Shown piece after piece: positions 1-5,444 of a DNA stretch of 5,649 nucleotides. Under the pieces are notes generated by a model that saw nothing but the letters and a program-made list of their open reading frames with translations, did not search any database and was not told where the DNA came from. Source of the DNA: CAYYYJ01 sp964476045 (lineage in GTDB: Archaea; Aenigmatarchaeota; Aenigmatarchaeia; QMZP01; JACQNV01); assembly GCA_964476045.1 (NCBI GenBank), contig CAYYYJ010000042.1, forward strand, positions 1-5,649, in the 5' to 3' direction. Position 1 is the first letter of the stretch; each line of letters begins with the position of its first letter. The position numbers were made by a program, and so were the translations under genes.

Positions 1-2
1 GA

Positions 3-231
3 TTATTTCATCCTCTTAGTCCTCTGCACATCTTTCCACTGCCAAGAGAAAGATCTCAATCTAGCTGATCTTCCGTATCCGCAAGCTGAACATTTGACCT
101 TATTTACATTATAAGAATGCCTTCCACATCTTTTGTGCTTCAATCATGTACTATGTACATAATCAGAAACTGCACTTGATGTGGTTCAGCTTGTGCTTTC
201 TACCGAAACTTGGTGTTCCTTTTCCGACCAT
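3..231 (-). CDS. rpl37e: Ribosomal protein L37e, interrupted by a 37-base BHB intron (exons 231-170 and 132-3)
   Basis: L37e is a small zinc-binding protein of the large ribosomal subunit that contacts 23S rRNA. Exon 1 starts at ATG 231 and encodes MVGKGTPSFG followed by RKHKLNHIKC. Exon 2 encodes RCGRHSYNV, then KCSACGYGRSARLRS, and ends RTKRMK with TAA at 3-5. Joining 231-170 to 132-3 gives 63 residues, the usual archaeal length, with zinc ligands C20, C23, C35 and C38 as two CxxC pairs. Without splicing, translation ends at TGA 165-163 after 22 residues. The split codon becomes AGA, giving the family sequence C-R-R-C. A GTGAT at 240-236, matching the end of the archaeal Shine-Dalgarno consensus, lies 4 bases before the ATG. 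The LAGLIDADG gene stops 17 bases upstream, so co-transcription is possible. In many archaea L37e follows an Sm-like gene, which is not seen here. Family assignment is very secure. The splicing is predicted, not observed. Confidence 0.93.
133..169 (-). other. Predicted archaeal bulge-helix-bulge (BHB) intron inside rpl37e
   Basis: On the transcript, exon 1 ends AG at 171-170 and exon 2 begins A at 132. The fold has these parts: outer exon helix CCACAUC (184-178) with GAUGUGG (130-124); an internal loop AA (177-176) opposite AAAA (134-131); the central 4-bp helix GUGC (175-172) with GCAC (138-135); a 3-base bulge AGU (171-169); the inner helix UUC (168-166) with GAA (141-139); one bulged U (165); and a 10-bp stem with two G-U pairs (164-155 with 151-142), closed by loop AUA. 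Cutting after the second base of each bulge, as the archaeal splicing endonuclease does, removes exactly 37 bases and restores the L37e frame. The 5' side is canonical. The 3' side is relaxed, because two A residues oppose its bulge. An in-frame stop inside the intron makes splicing necessary for the protein. Confidence 0.9.
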
Positions 232-235
232 ATTA

Positions 236-240
236 ATCAC
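236..240 (-). promoter_or_regulatory. Likely ribosome binding site of rpl37e
   Basis: The minus strand reads GTGAT, which matches the 3' half of the archaeal consensus GGAGGTGAT, with 4 bases before the ATG at 231. It supports ATG 231 as the start. A weak TATA-like CTTAAATG (269-262), inside the end of the LAGLIDADG gene, could drive a separate rpl37e transcript. Confidence 0.5.
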
Positions 241-248
241 TGATGGTA

Positions 249-1625
249 TTATTGACCTAAACATTTAAGAAGCTTCTGACCTCTTTCAGTTAGCTCAAAA
301 ATCTTAGTTTTGTATTCCCTAGTATTCACATTGCTACCATATATACCTTGCGTATACCTAATAAGATCCAAATTGTAAAATTTGTCAAATATCTCATCGA
401 CAGACCTATAAGTCACACCTATTTCTCCAGACAAGTCTTTTATAGACATTCCTCTAGCTTTTAAGCGGTTCAAGTATTTTAAATCTCGCCTGAGATAGTA
501 CTTCAAAAGCTGAACTAAATTACCCCTTCTATATCGGTGTTCAATGAAGTGATCATTTAATAGTACTTCTATAGCGTGTTTAGTTCCCCTATAGATAATC
601 TTTTTTACTTTATCTGTCGTCCAGTAATCCTCTATGATTGGTTTTCCATATAACTGTGTGTAGCAGTATTCGATTAGCCCCACATATTTATTTTCAGCTA
701 CAATTCCAATTTCTATCGATTTATTGTGCTTGATGGCCCAACCATCTCCATCTTCGACTCCTTTGATGAAAGCTGAAATCCTGTCTTTTCTATCTAATAG
801 TGCCCTTATATTTTGAAGAAGGTTCGAAAAAACAATACCAAATGCGGTATTGTATACTACAATTTCCGCACCGCCATTTTCAGAAGTTGGAGGTTTATTT
901 CTAATCACATTAACGCGTATTTTGCTCTCATTCAAACCCAAAGCTTTAGACCAGAACGTTTTTACGGTATCTGAATAGTTTTTACTGCTTATTTTTATAT
1001 ATATGTAAATCTGCTCATCTTTTATTCTCCAGCATGTTTTCAGATAATCTACAAATCTTCTAACTATACTCTCATCGCAATTTGAGATACTTACCCTATT
1101 TTTGTTTAGTTTGAGACCTTCCGCCAAATAAAGCCCGAGATTCCAGAAGCAGAAGTCGTCTAATTTCATGAATCTTGGTGAAGTGAATATAGAAGGTTTA
1201 GAGCCACTTAAATAATAAAGAGTAATCGAATCATTCCCATTCTCAAAACAAGTGAAATTTTCATCCATCTTTATGAGAGAAATAATATCTATCATCTCGC
1301 TACGGTTTTCTATCTCTGGTTTCCATGAAATAGGTTTGCTACCTAAAACCTCTATTTTAATATCGCACGGAGGTTTTATCTTGGCTTTATCTATAGCTTC
1401 TTTTTTTAATGAGAGTATGTACGATATGCTAGTTCTGTGTTTAATTTTACATATTTTTGAAATAGAGATGATCTCTGGCTTGTCTAAAAGTTTGTATAGA
1501 ATAACTCTGTTCTCATTAAAGAAATCTGATATATACTCTCTTTTTAGGGCTATATGGACTTTGCTATATAGTCTACAGTCCAAAATATGCCCCGAAAAAC
1601 CTTTGGCGAATCCTGTTTCTAGCAT
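249..1625 (-). CDS. Free-standing LAGLIDADG endonuclease-like protein with C-terminal winged helix
   Basis: This 458-residue protein carries two LAGLIDADG helices: NLGLYLAEG at about residues 162-170 and IKGVEDGDG at about 287-295. The acidic residues at the metal-binding position are kept in both (E169, D294), so one chain could form the pseudo-dimeric active site of a DNA endonuclease. Residues ~42-83 look like a small helix-turn-helix. Residues ~390-455 look like a winged helix, with a recognition-helix-like GVTYRSVDEIFDKF and a wing ending FELTERGQKLL. ATG 1625 is preferred because TTTAAATA lies about 24 bases upstream, as in a leaderless archaeal mRNA, and no Shine-Dalgarno is present. 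The gene ends 17 bases before rpl37e. It is not inside an evident intron or intein. It could be a homing endonuclease, or a DNA-binding regulator in the manner of bacterial WhiA, which also joins a LAGLIDADG-like domain to a helix-turn-helix. Fold confidence is high; role is uncertain. Confidence 0.85.
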   Translation of the reverse strand: MLETGFAKGFSGHILDCRLYSKVHIALKREYISDFFNENRVILYKLLDKPEIISISKICKIKHRTSISYILSLKKEAIDKAKIKPPCDIKIEVLGSKPISWKPEIENRSEMIDIISLIKMDENFTCFENGNDSITLYYLSGSKPSIFTSPRFMKLDDFCFWNLGLYLAEGLKLNKNRVSISNCDESIVRRFVDYLKTCWRIKDEQIYIYIKISSKNYSDTVKTFWSKALGLNESKIRVNVIRNKPPTSENGGAEIVVYNTAFGIVFSNLLQNIRALLDRKDRISAFIKGVEDGDGWAIKHNKSIEIGIVAENKYVGLIEYCYTQLYGKPIIEDYWTTDKVKKIIYRGTKHAIEVLLNDHFIEHRYRRGNLVQLLKYYLRRDLKYLNRLKARGMSIKDLSGEIGVTYRSVDEIFDKFYNLDLIRYTQGIYGSNVNTREYKTKIFELTERGQKLLKCLGQ

Positions 1626-1644
1626 AAATATTTTTTACTTTTCC

Positions 1645-1652
1645 TATTTAAA
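1645..1652 (-). promoter_or_regulatory. TATA box of the LAGLIDADG gene (leaderless promoter)
   Basis: The minus strand reads TTTAAATA, centred about 24 bases before ATG 1625. That is the distance from an archaeal TATA box to the transcription start, so the mRNA probably begins at or within a few bases of the ATG. The lack of a Shine-Dalgarno sequence agrees. Confidence 0.6.
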
Positions 1653-1679
1653 CAGTTAACCGGAGGGCGATTCCGCTAT

Positions 1680-1697
1680 TCCGCTAGAAATCGCGGA
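1680..1697 (-). other. Small hairpin just after the 46-residue ORF
   Basis: TCCGC (1680-1684) pairs with GCGGA (1693-1697) around an 8-base loop, directly after the stop of the upstream small ORF and before the LAGLIDADG promoter. No U-run follows, so a terminator role is only a possibility. An imperfectly related TTCCGC element occurs in the hairpin at 5413-5432. Confidence 0.35.
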
Positions 1698-1698
1698 G

Positions 1699-1839
1699 TC
1701 AGAAGTATTCAAATTCATCAACCTCATAATCGTCAAATTCGGACAGAATCCAAATTTCCCTGTCAGTTAATTCCTCTCCGTTTTCAAGCCTGATTTTGGC
1801 TTCCAAAATCTCGTCCAAACTAGGTTTTTCTACTCTCAT
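1699..1839 (-). CDS. Small acidic protein of unknown function, 46 residues
   Basis: A short ORF starts at ATG 1839 (MRVEKPSLDEILEAK) and ends EVDEFEYF, with TGA at 1701-1699. It is rich in Asp and Glu, especially in the last third. It has no cysteine pairs, membrane segment or signal peptide. Residues ~7-34 could form two short helices around NGEELTDREIW. A purine run AAGGGGA lies 5 bases before the ATG, a fair archaeal ribosome binding site, which is the main reason to believe in it. It lies 73 bases upstream of the LAGLIDADG gene on the same strand and may be co-transcribed. I do not recognise the family. Size and charge would suit an antitoxin or a small regulatory partner, but nothing in the sequence proves that. 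Confidence 0.5.
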   Translation of the reverse strand: MRVEKPSLDEILEAKIRLENGEELTDREIWILSEFDDYEVDEFEYF

Positions 1840-1843
1840 ATCT

Positions 1844-1850
1844 TCCCCTT
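1844..1850 (-). promoter_or_regulatory. Ribosome binding site of the 46-residue ORF
   Basis: The minus strand reads AAGGGGA, ending 4 bases before ATG 1839 (spacer AGAT is at 1843-1840). It partly matches AGGAGG. A short GCAG/CTGC hairpin (1865-1862 with 1855-1852) sits just upstream. Confidence 0.4.
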
Positions 1851-1903
1851 AGCAGTTTTTGCTGCCCTTGCTTTTGACTATATCAAAGCTCAGGGGGTTT
1901 TGT

Positions 1904-1932
1904 GGTCGAGCAAGCGGAAGCTGCCGCTGACC
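1904..1932. repeat. Imperfect inverted repeat in the 1840-2053 intergenic region
   Basis: AGCGG (1913-1917) pairs with CCGCT (1924-1928). Outside this, GGTC (1904-1907) pairs with GACC (1929-1932), leaving GAGCA bulged on one side. With the neighbouring repeats at 1935-1958 and 1996-2038 it makes this 214-base non-coding stretch unusually rich in structure. It could be a decayed insertion-sequence end or a structured RNA; no known RNA family was recognised. Confidence 0.4.
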
Positions 1933-1934
1933 CC

Positions 1935-1958
1935 TTATTTTGTTCGAGAAAAATAGAG
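1935..1958 (-). repeat. Left copy of a dispersed inverted repeat flanking the helicase region
   Basis: The minus strand contains TCTATTTTTCTCGAACAAAA followed by TAA. The plus strand at 5445-5466 contains TCTATTTCTCGAACAAAAA followed by TAA. The two copies differ only by two extra T and one missing A, face each other in inverted orientation, and lie about 3.5 kb apart on either side of the nuclease-helicase gene. The right copy is in the leader of the IS200/IS605-type tnpA, so the left copy may be a remnant of a related element. Confidence 0.5.
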
Positions 1959-1995
1959 TCGATGGTTGAGCTGATCTACTGGGAGAAGCGAAACC

Positions 1996-2038
1996 CAAAA
2001 GCTTAAAGTGGGAGCTGGAAGCGACCCTTAAGCTTTTG
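1996..2038. repeat. 11-bp perfect inverted repeat with extended stem
   Basis: CAAAAGCTTAA (1996-2006) is the exact reverse complement of TTAAGCTTTTG (2028-2038). Inside, after a 3-base bulge AGT (2007-2009), GGG (2010-2012) can pair with CCC (2025-2027). It lies 16 bases beyond the stop of the short membrane ORF (minus strand) and could act as a 3' end structure for the helicase transcript or as a mobile-element end. Confidence 0.55.
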
Positions 2039-2053
2039 AGATCCTGTAGAAGT

Positions 2054-2299
2054 TTAACAGAGTTTGAATAAACTAATAAAGACGAAGAGAATGATTGTTG
2101 TGGTAGGAACAGATATTTTTCCATCAACTCTTATAGCTCTCTGAACCCCTAATACTGATGTTATATCTATTCCAATAAAAGCTATCAATGTTTCTACTCT
2201 GGATATAGTCTGAACAAAACACGATAGCGTAAAAAATCCTAAGAAATTTACAAGTATTATTGGCAGTATAAGCGGTATTATTATTCTTTTAATGTCCAT
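2054..2299 (-). CDS. Short membrane protein, possibly a truncated gene
   Basis: ATG 2299 gives 81 residues; a TTG at 2305 overlapping the helicase stop would add two. Residues ~6-29 (IIIPLILPIILVNFLGFFTL) form one hydrophobic segment with positive residues before it, and the last ~14 residues (TIILFVFISLFKLC) form a second that ends abruptly at the stop. The middle reads FIGIDITSVLGV and RVDGKISVP, which faintly recalls the stretch before the catalytic cysteine of archaeosortases; no such cysteine motif follows, so this is speculative. The gene starts 2 bases after the helicase TGA, so translational coupling is likely; no clear Shine-Dalgarno is seen. The repeat-rich stretch beginning just after its stop suggests the 3' part may have been lost to an insertion. 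Confidence 0.45.
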   Translation of the reverse strand: MDIKRIIIPLILPIILVNFLGFFTLSCFVQTISRVETLIAFIGIDITSVLGVQRAIRVDGKISVPTTTIILFVFISLFKLC

Positions 2300-2301
2300 A
2301 A

Positions 2302-5300
2302 TCAATCAAAACTAAAACTGATTTCTTCAAGCCTTTTTAATCTTTCTTCACTAAATTTTCCCTTATTATAAGCTTTCTTTTGAGTATTGCACCATTCCCA
2401 TAATACTTTTTCAGACCCAATTGAATTTGGTTCTCTGTTATTCTTTTGTTTAAATTCTAAATATTTTTCATACATTTCTGTCCATAGGGAATCAAGTGGG
2501 TTCCATCTAAATCCTATGGCTTCTAATTTTTTAATACGTTCTGGAAATTTTCGTAGACTACCATCTTTATAACTGTGTCTTTGTTTCTGACACCAATTAG
2601 ATATTATTTGTTCTTTTAAATCTTCGCTTCTTGAATAGGGTTCTTTTTTGTTCTTGGTCTTGAATTCGATATAAGCATTATAATTATCTTCCCATTGTGA
2701 TTGTATCAGATCCCATGAGAATCCAATGTCCAGAAGTTTTTTAATTCTTTCCGGGTATTTTTTGAGTATTCCTTTTTTATACATCTTCCGTTGAACACCA
2801 CACCATTGTGCTAAATTCCTTCCCCTCTCATCTTTGCTTTTATTGTTAGGCTCTTTTCCGGTACTTTTGAAGTCTATATATAATTTGTACATATTTTCCC
2901 ATTCAGTTTCCAAATAATCCCAAACAAAACCAATTTCTTCTAGTTTTTTGAGTTTGAAAGGAGATTTATCTAATAATCCTTTTTTATAGAACACTCTCTG
3001 ACGTCCGCACCATAGTGCTAATCTCCTTTCTTCTAAGTCTTTACTACTTTGATTCGGATCGGTTCCATTTTTTATTCTAAATTCGCGATATTTCTGGAAC
3101 ATATCTTCCCATGTATCTTTAAATGGGTCCCAGACGAACCCTATTTTTTTGAGTTTTTCTAATCTCTCGGGAACTTTTTGTAGTATGCCTTTCTTGTAAT
3201 TTGTTCTTTGATTAGAACACCATTTACCTAATTTACTTTCATATTGATGATTCGAATGTTGATCGGGTTCTTTATTAAATTTCTCATAAAAGGCAACTAA
3301 CTGTCCATACATCTCATCCCAATTTTTTCCAATAACATCTATAGTACGAACAGATATTTTATTTAGGAAATCATGAAAGTTTAGATTTTTTGGAAGTATA
3401 GAATCTTTTAAGTCAAAGATATCATCAAGCTTCTTCTTTCTAGCTTCAGATAATACTCTAGACTTCTTTGATCCCCATTTTTTCTTACCTTCAGACATTT
3501 TAAGATATTCTATTGTTTGTTGGAGTCTTTCGTCCTGGTCTTTCATTGCTTCGATTACTCTCCAAACCTGGTCAAAAGCAGAACTATTTACTATTTCATC
3601 TGCGCTTTCACTTCCTTCAACAAAAACAGGAATTATGATATAACCATATTCAGAATCTTTCTTCTTTCTAATGGCTCTTCCTGTTGCTTGAACAATATCA
3701 ACTAGGTTCTTTTTAGGATCAACAAAATAAACGCCATCTATTGCAGGGACGTCCACGCCTTCTGTTAGGCATCTGGCGTTTGTGACTAATGATTTTTCTT
3801 TGGAAATAAATTCGTCTAGAATTCTTTTCCTATCATGTGTTGAAAAGGTACCGGATATATGATAGCAATCCACGTTTAATGGATTTTTGCCTTCTTTTTT
3901 TAAGAAATCCAGAAGGTTTTTCACATTTTTCTGGAAGATTTTAGCATCTTTGACTCTTGAATGGAAGGATATTACATGGTTAACCGTATTCATTGACTGT
4001 ATCAATGTCCATGCTTTGGCTATGTTGTCTGCTGTTACATCTTCACCTCCAACATCCAACCAATACCGCCTGTCTATCAATTCCTTTATGGAAATATCAG
4101 ATATTTTAACTTCTTTTTCTGGGAGTGTTATTATCTTTATTTTGTAATCTGAAAGAAGACCTAATTCTATGGCTTTGCCAAAGCTTATTTCATGAAATAC
4201 CTTCCCGTATATTTTTTCATCGTCCATTGAGCAAAGCAAAATGTCCTCTTCTTGAGCCCTCGTCTTTACACGTGGAGCGAAAATCTTAGGTGTTGCTGTC
4301 ATGAATAACTTCTTTTTGACAGGAACAGACAGACATCTGCTAAACAGCTTATTTTCCCTAGAAGATGTTCTATGCGCTTCGTCAAATACACCAAAGTCAA
4401 ATTTAAAATCTGTTCCCTTTAGAGCGTCTAATACAACATCTGCGCTTTGGTATGTCGAGAAGACTATCTTGTCTTCCTTACCTTTCAAGAACTTGACTAT
4501 TTCATCCTTATCTGTTGTTACAGGAACTCCCAATTCAGTGATGTCAATTCTAATTTCGTCCAATTCTTGGTCTTTAACAACGCTCTTATCACTGCAAACA
4601 CATTTCGTAGAAAACTTATCTTTTCTGTGTTTAGACCATTGGTCTAGAGTCTGTTTAAGCAAAGATAGGCTAGGTAAGAATACAATTGAATTTTTGGGTT
4701 TTAATTTTTCCTTAATCCAAAGCGATGTTAAGGTCTTTCCTGTTCCACAAGCGTGGATCATTCGACCTTTATCATAATTCTCGAAATGTTTTAGGGCGTT
4801 GTTTATAGCATCTTCTTGATGGGGTTTTGGTGTAAACTCTATTATTTTTTCATGAGCACCTAAATAGTTTTTTATTTTGTTGAAGTCGTTTTTATCCAAA
4901 TCCTCAAAATGTGTTTTCAATATTGCTGAGAAGTTAACATCTTTCATTGGGTGCAAAACCTGGCTAATATTACCCATTACCAATCTGAAGTCTGCCTTTT
5001 GGCTTGATCCAAAAAAAGTGCTTAACTCTCTCCAAGTGAGCAGATCCTGTGATCTAAATTTACATTGTACAGCCCAGAGATCCCCAGATTCTGTTATTGC
5101 TACTATGTCAATGCCATAATCCTTATCTAGTCTCAGGTTTAGTCTTTCTAAAATAGAAGGGTCTTTTATTTTTGAAAATAATTCTACTGATTTGAATTTT
5201 TCGTTGTGGATCTCAACTAGATATGTTTGACAAAACAATTCGAATAAATCACCCTTTAATTTCTGATCTTCTAGATTTGATAGTTTTGTTTCAAAGTCCT

Positions 5301-5352
5301 TGAATTTATCAATGTCTACCAAAAACTGAAGCAAATCGTTTTTTGATGTCAT
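2302..5352 (-). CDS. Mrr-like nuclease / superfamily 2 helicase with five helicase-associated (HA) repeats
   Basis: From ATG 5352 the protein has 1016 residues; numbers below are from this Met. Residues ~30-105 form a PD-(D/E)xK nuclease of the Mrr type: E38 in GDLFELF, D82 in DYGIDIVA and Q96-x-K98 in AVQCKFR. The helicase follows: HQ at 178-179, Walker A ACGTGKT at 201-207, DEAH at 324-327, TATP at 352-355, motif V TEGVDVP at ~530-536 and motif VI QATGRAIRK at ~555-563. From ~678 to the end are five ~70-residue HA repeats. The order resembles the front half of type I and type ISP restriction enzymes, but no methyltransferase or specificity domain is present; the HA repeats, thought to bind nucleic acid, take that place. 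A role in defence or element maintenance is inferred. An upstream in-frame TTG (5364) is less likely because it lies at the expected transcription start. Confidence 0.92.
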   Translation of the reverse strand: MTSKNDLLQFLVDIDKFKDFETKLSNLEDQKLKGDLFELFCQTYLVEIHNEKFKSVELFSKIKDPSILERLNLRLDKDYGIDIVAITESGDLWAVQCKFRSQDLLTWRELSTFFGSSQKADFRLVMGNISQVLHPMKDVNFSAILKTHFEDLDKNDFNKIKNYLGAHEKIIEFTPKPHQEDAINNALKHFENYDKGRMIHACGTGKTLTSLWIKEKLKPKNSIVFLPSLSLLKQTLDQWSKHRKDKFSTKCVCSDKSVVKDQELDEIRIDITELGVPVTTDKDEIVKFLKGKEDKIVFSTYQSADVVLDALKGTDFKFDFGVFDEAHRTSSRENKLFSRCLSVPVKKKLFMTATPKIFAPRVKTRAQEEDILLCSMDDEKIYGKVFHEISFGKAIELGLLSDYKIKIITLPEKEVKISDISIKELIDRRYWLDVGGEDVTADNIAKAWTLIQSMNTVNHVISFHSRVKDAKIFQKNVKNLLDFLKKEGKNPLNVDCYHISGTFSTHDRKRILDEFISKEKSLVTNARCLTEGVDVPAIDGVYFVDPKKNLVDIVQATGRAIRKKKDSEYGYIIIPVFVEGSESADEIVNSSAFDQVWRVIEAMKDQDERLQQTIEYLKMSEGKKKWGSKKSRVLSEARKKKLDDIFDLKDSILPKNLNFHDFLNKISVRTIDVIGKNWDEMYGQLVAFYEKFNKEPDQHSNHQYESKLGKWCSNQRTNYKKGILQKVPERLEKLKKIGFVWDPFKDTWEDMFQKYREFRIKNGTDPNQSSKDLEERRLALWCGRQRVFYKKGLLDKSPFKLKKLEEIGFVWDYLETEWENMYKLYIDFKSTGKEPNNKSKDERGRNLAQWCGVQRKMYKKGILKKYPERIKKLLDIGFSWDLIQSQWEDNYNAYIEFKTKNKKEPYSRSEDLKEQIISNWCQKQRHSYKDGSLRKFPERIKKLEAIGFRWNPLDSLWTEMYEKYLEFKQKNNREPNSIGSEKVLWEWCNTQKKAYNKGKFSEERLKRLEEISFSFD
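2305..3321 (-). repeat. Five tandem helicase-associated (HA) repeats in the helicase C-terminus
   Basis: Each unit begins with a Trp of the type W-(D/E)-x-M/N-Y/F, carries a central WC-x-x-QR-x-x-YKKG-type core and ends LExIGFxW. Counted from ATG 5352, the first Trp residues are at ~678, 748, 818, 887 and 957, so the period is 69-70 residues (about 210 bases). The last copy is the most diverged, ending EEISFSFD. These match the HA domain (PF03457 type). The units differ enough in DNA to be old duplications rather than a fresh tandem array. Confidence 0.85.
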
Positions 5353-5383
5353 TGTAGGTCTCAAATTAGAATTGCTAATATTG

Positions 5384-5391
5384 ATTTATAA
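5384..5391 (-). promoter_or_regulatory. TATA box of the nuclease-helicase gene
   Basis: The minus strand reads TTATAAAT, centred about 36 bases before ATG 5352, which predicts a transcription start near 5362 and a leader of about 10 bases. There is no Shine-Dalgarno before the ATG. The box lies 21 bases from the hairpin at 5413-5432, so the insertion-sequence end probably abuts this promoter. Confidence 0.6.
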
Positions 5392-5412
5392 GTTAGTCGC
5401 CTAGAGAGAAAA

Positions 5413-5432
5413 CTGCGGAATTTATTCCGCAG
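5413..5432. repeat. Perfect 8-bp hairpin with TTTA loop, candidate subterminal hairpin of the insertion sequence
   Basis: CTGCGGAA (5413-5420) and TTCCGCAG (5425-5432) are perfect reverse complements around TTTA. IS200/IS605 transposases recognise subterminal hairpins of this size on single-stranded DNA, placed a short distance inside the element tip. Its place, 126 bases before tnpA, fits the left-end hairpin. The exact tip and cleavage tetranucleotide cannot be fixed without the right end or an empty site. Confidence 0.5.
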
Positions 5433-5444
5433 ATGAGCTGCATG

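Noticed and set aside
124..184. rpl37e as a pseudogene or frameshift error
   Set aside because: Exon 1 and exon 2 are both fully conserved up to the junctions, and the inserted bases form a BHB with cuts that restore the frame and consensus exactly. Decay or sequencing error would not produce that.
1252..1659. 135-codon plus-strand reading frame opposite the LAGLIDADG gene
   Set aside because: Antisense shadow of a well-supported gene, with no ribosome binding site or domain.
1671..1686. Tandem TTCCGCTA x2 as a repeat array
   Set aside because: Two 8-base copies only; too short to call an array, no CRISPR or iteron features.
1873..1887. TTTGA-CTATA-TCAAA palindrome as an operator over a TATA box
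   Set aside because: Only 5-bp arms in AT-rich DNA; the chance level is too high and no TATA spacing to a gene start supports it.
1849..2127. 92-codon minus-strand reading frame across the intergenic region
   Set aside because: It overlaps the membrane ORF in another frame, runs through inverted repeats, has low-complexity Ser/Leu composition and no ribosome binding site.
2054..2299. Naming the membrane ORF an archaeosortase
   Set aside because: Only a faint resemblance in the middle segment; the catalytic Cys, Arg and further membrane segments are absent.
2387..5119. Several plus-strand reading frames inside the helicase gene
   Set aside because: They are antisense shadows of a long coding region with clear motifs; none has recognisable domains.
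5353..5364. TTG start at 5364 for the nuclease-helicase
   Set aside because: The TATA box at 5384-5391 places the transcript start near 5362, so the TTG is at or before the mRNA end; ATG 5352 fits better.
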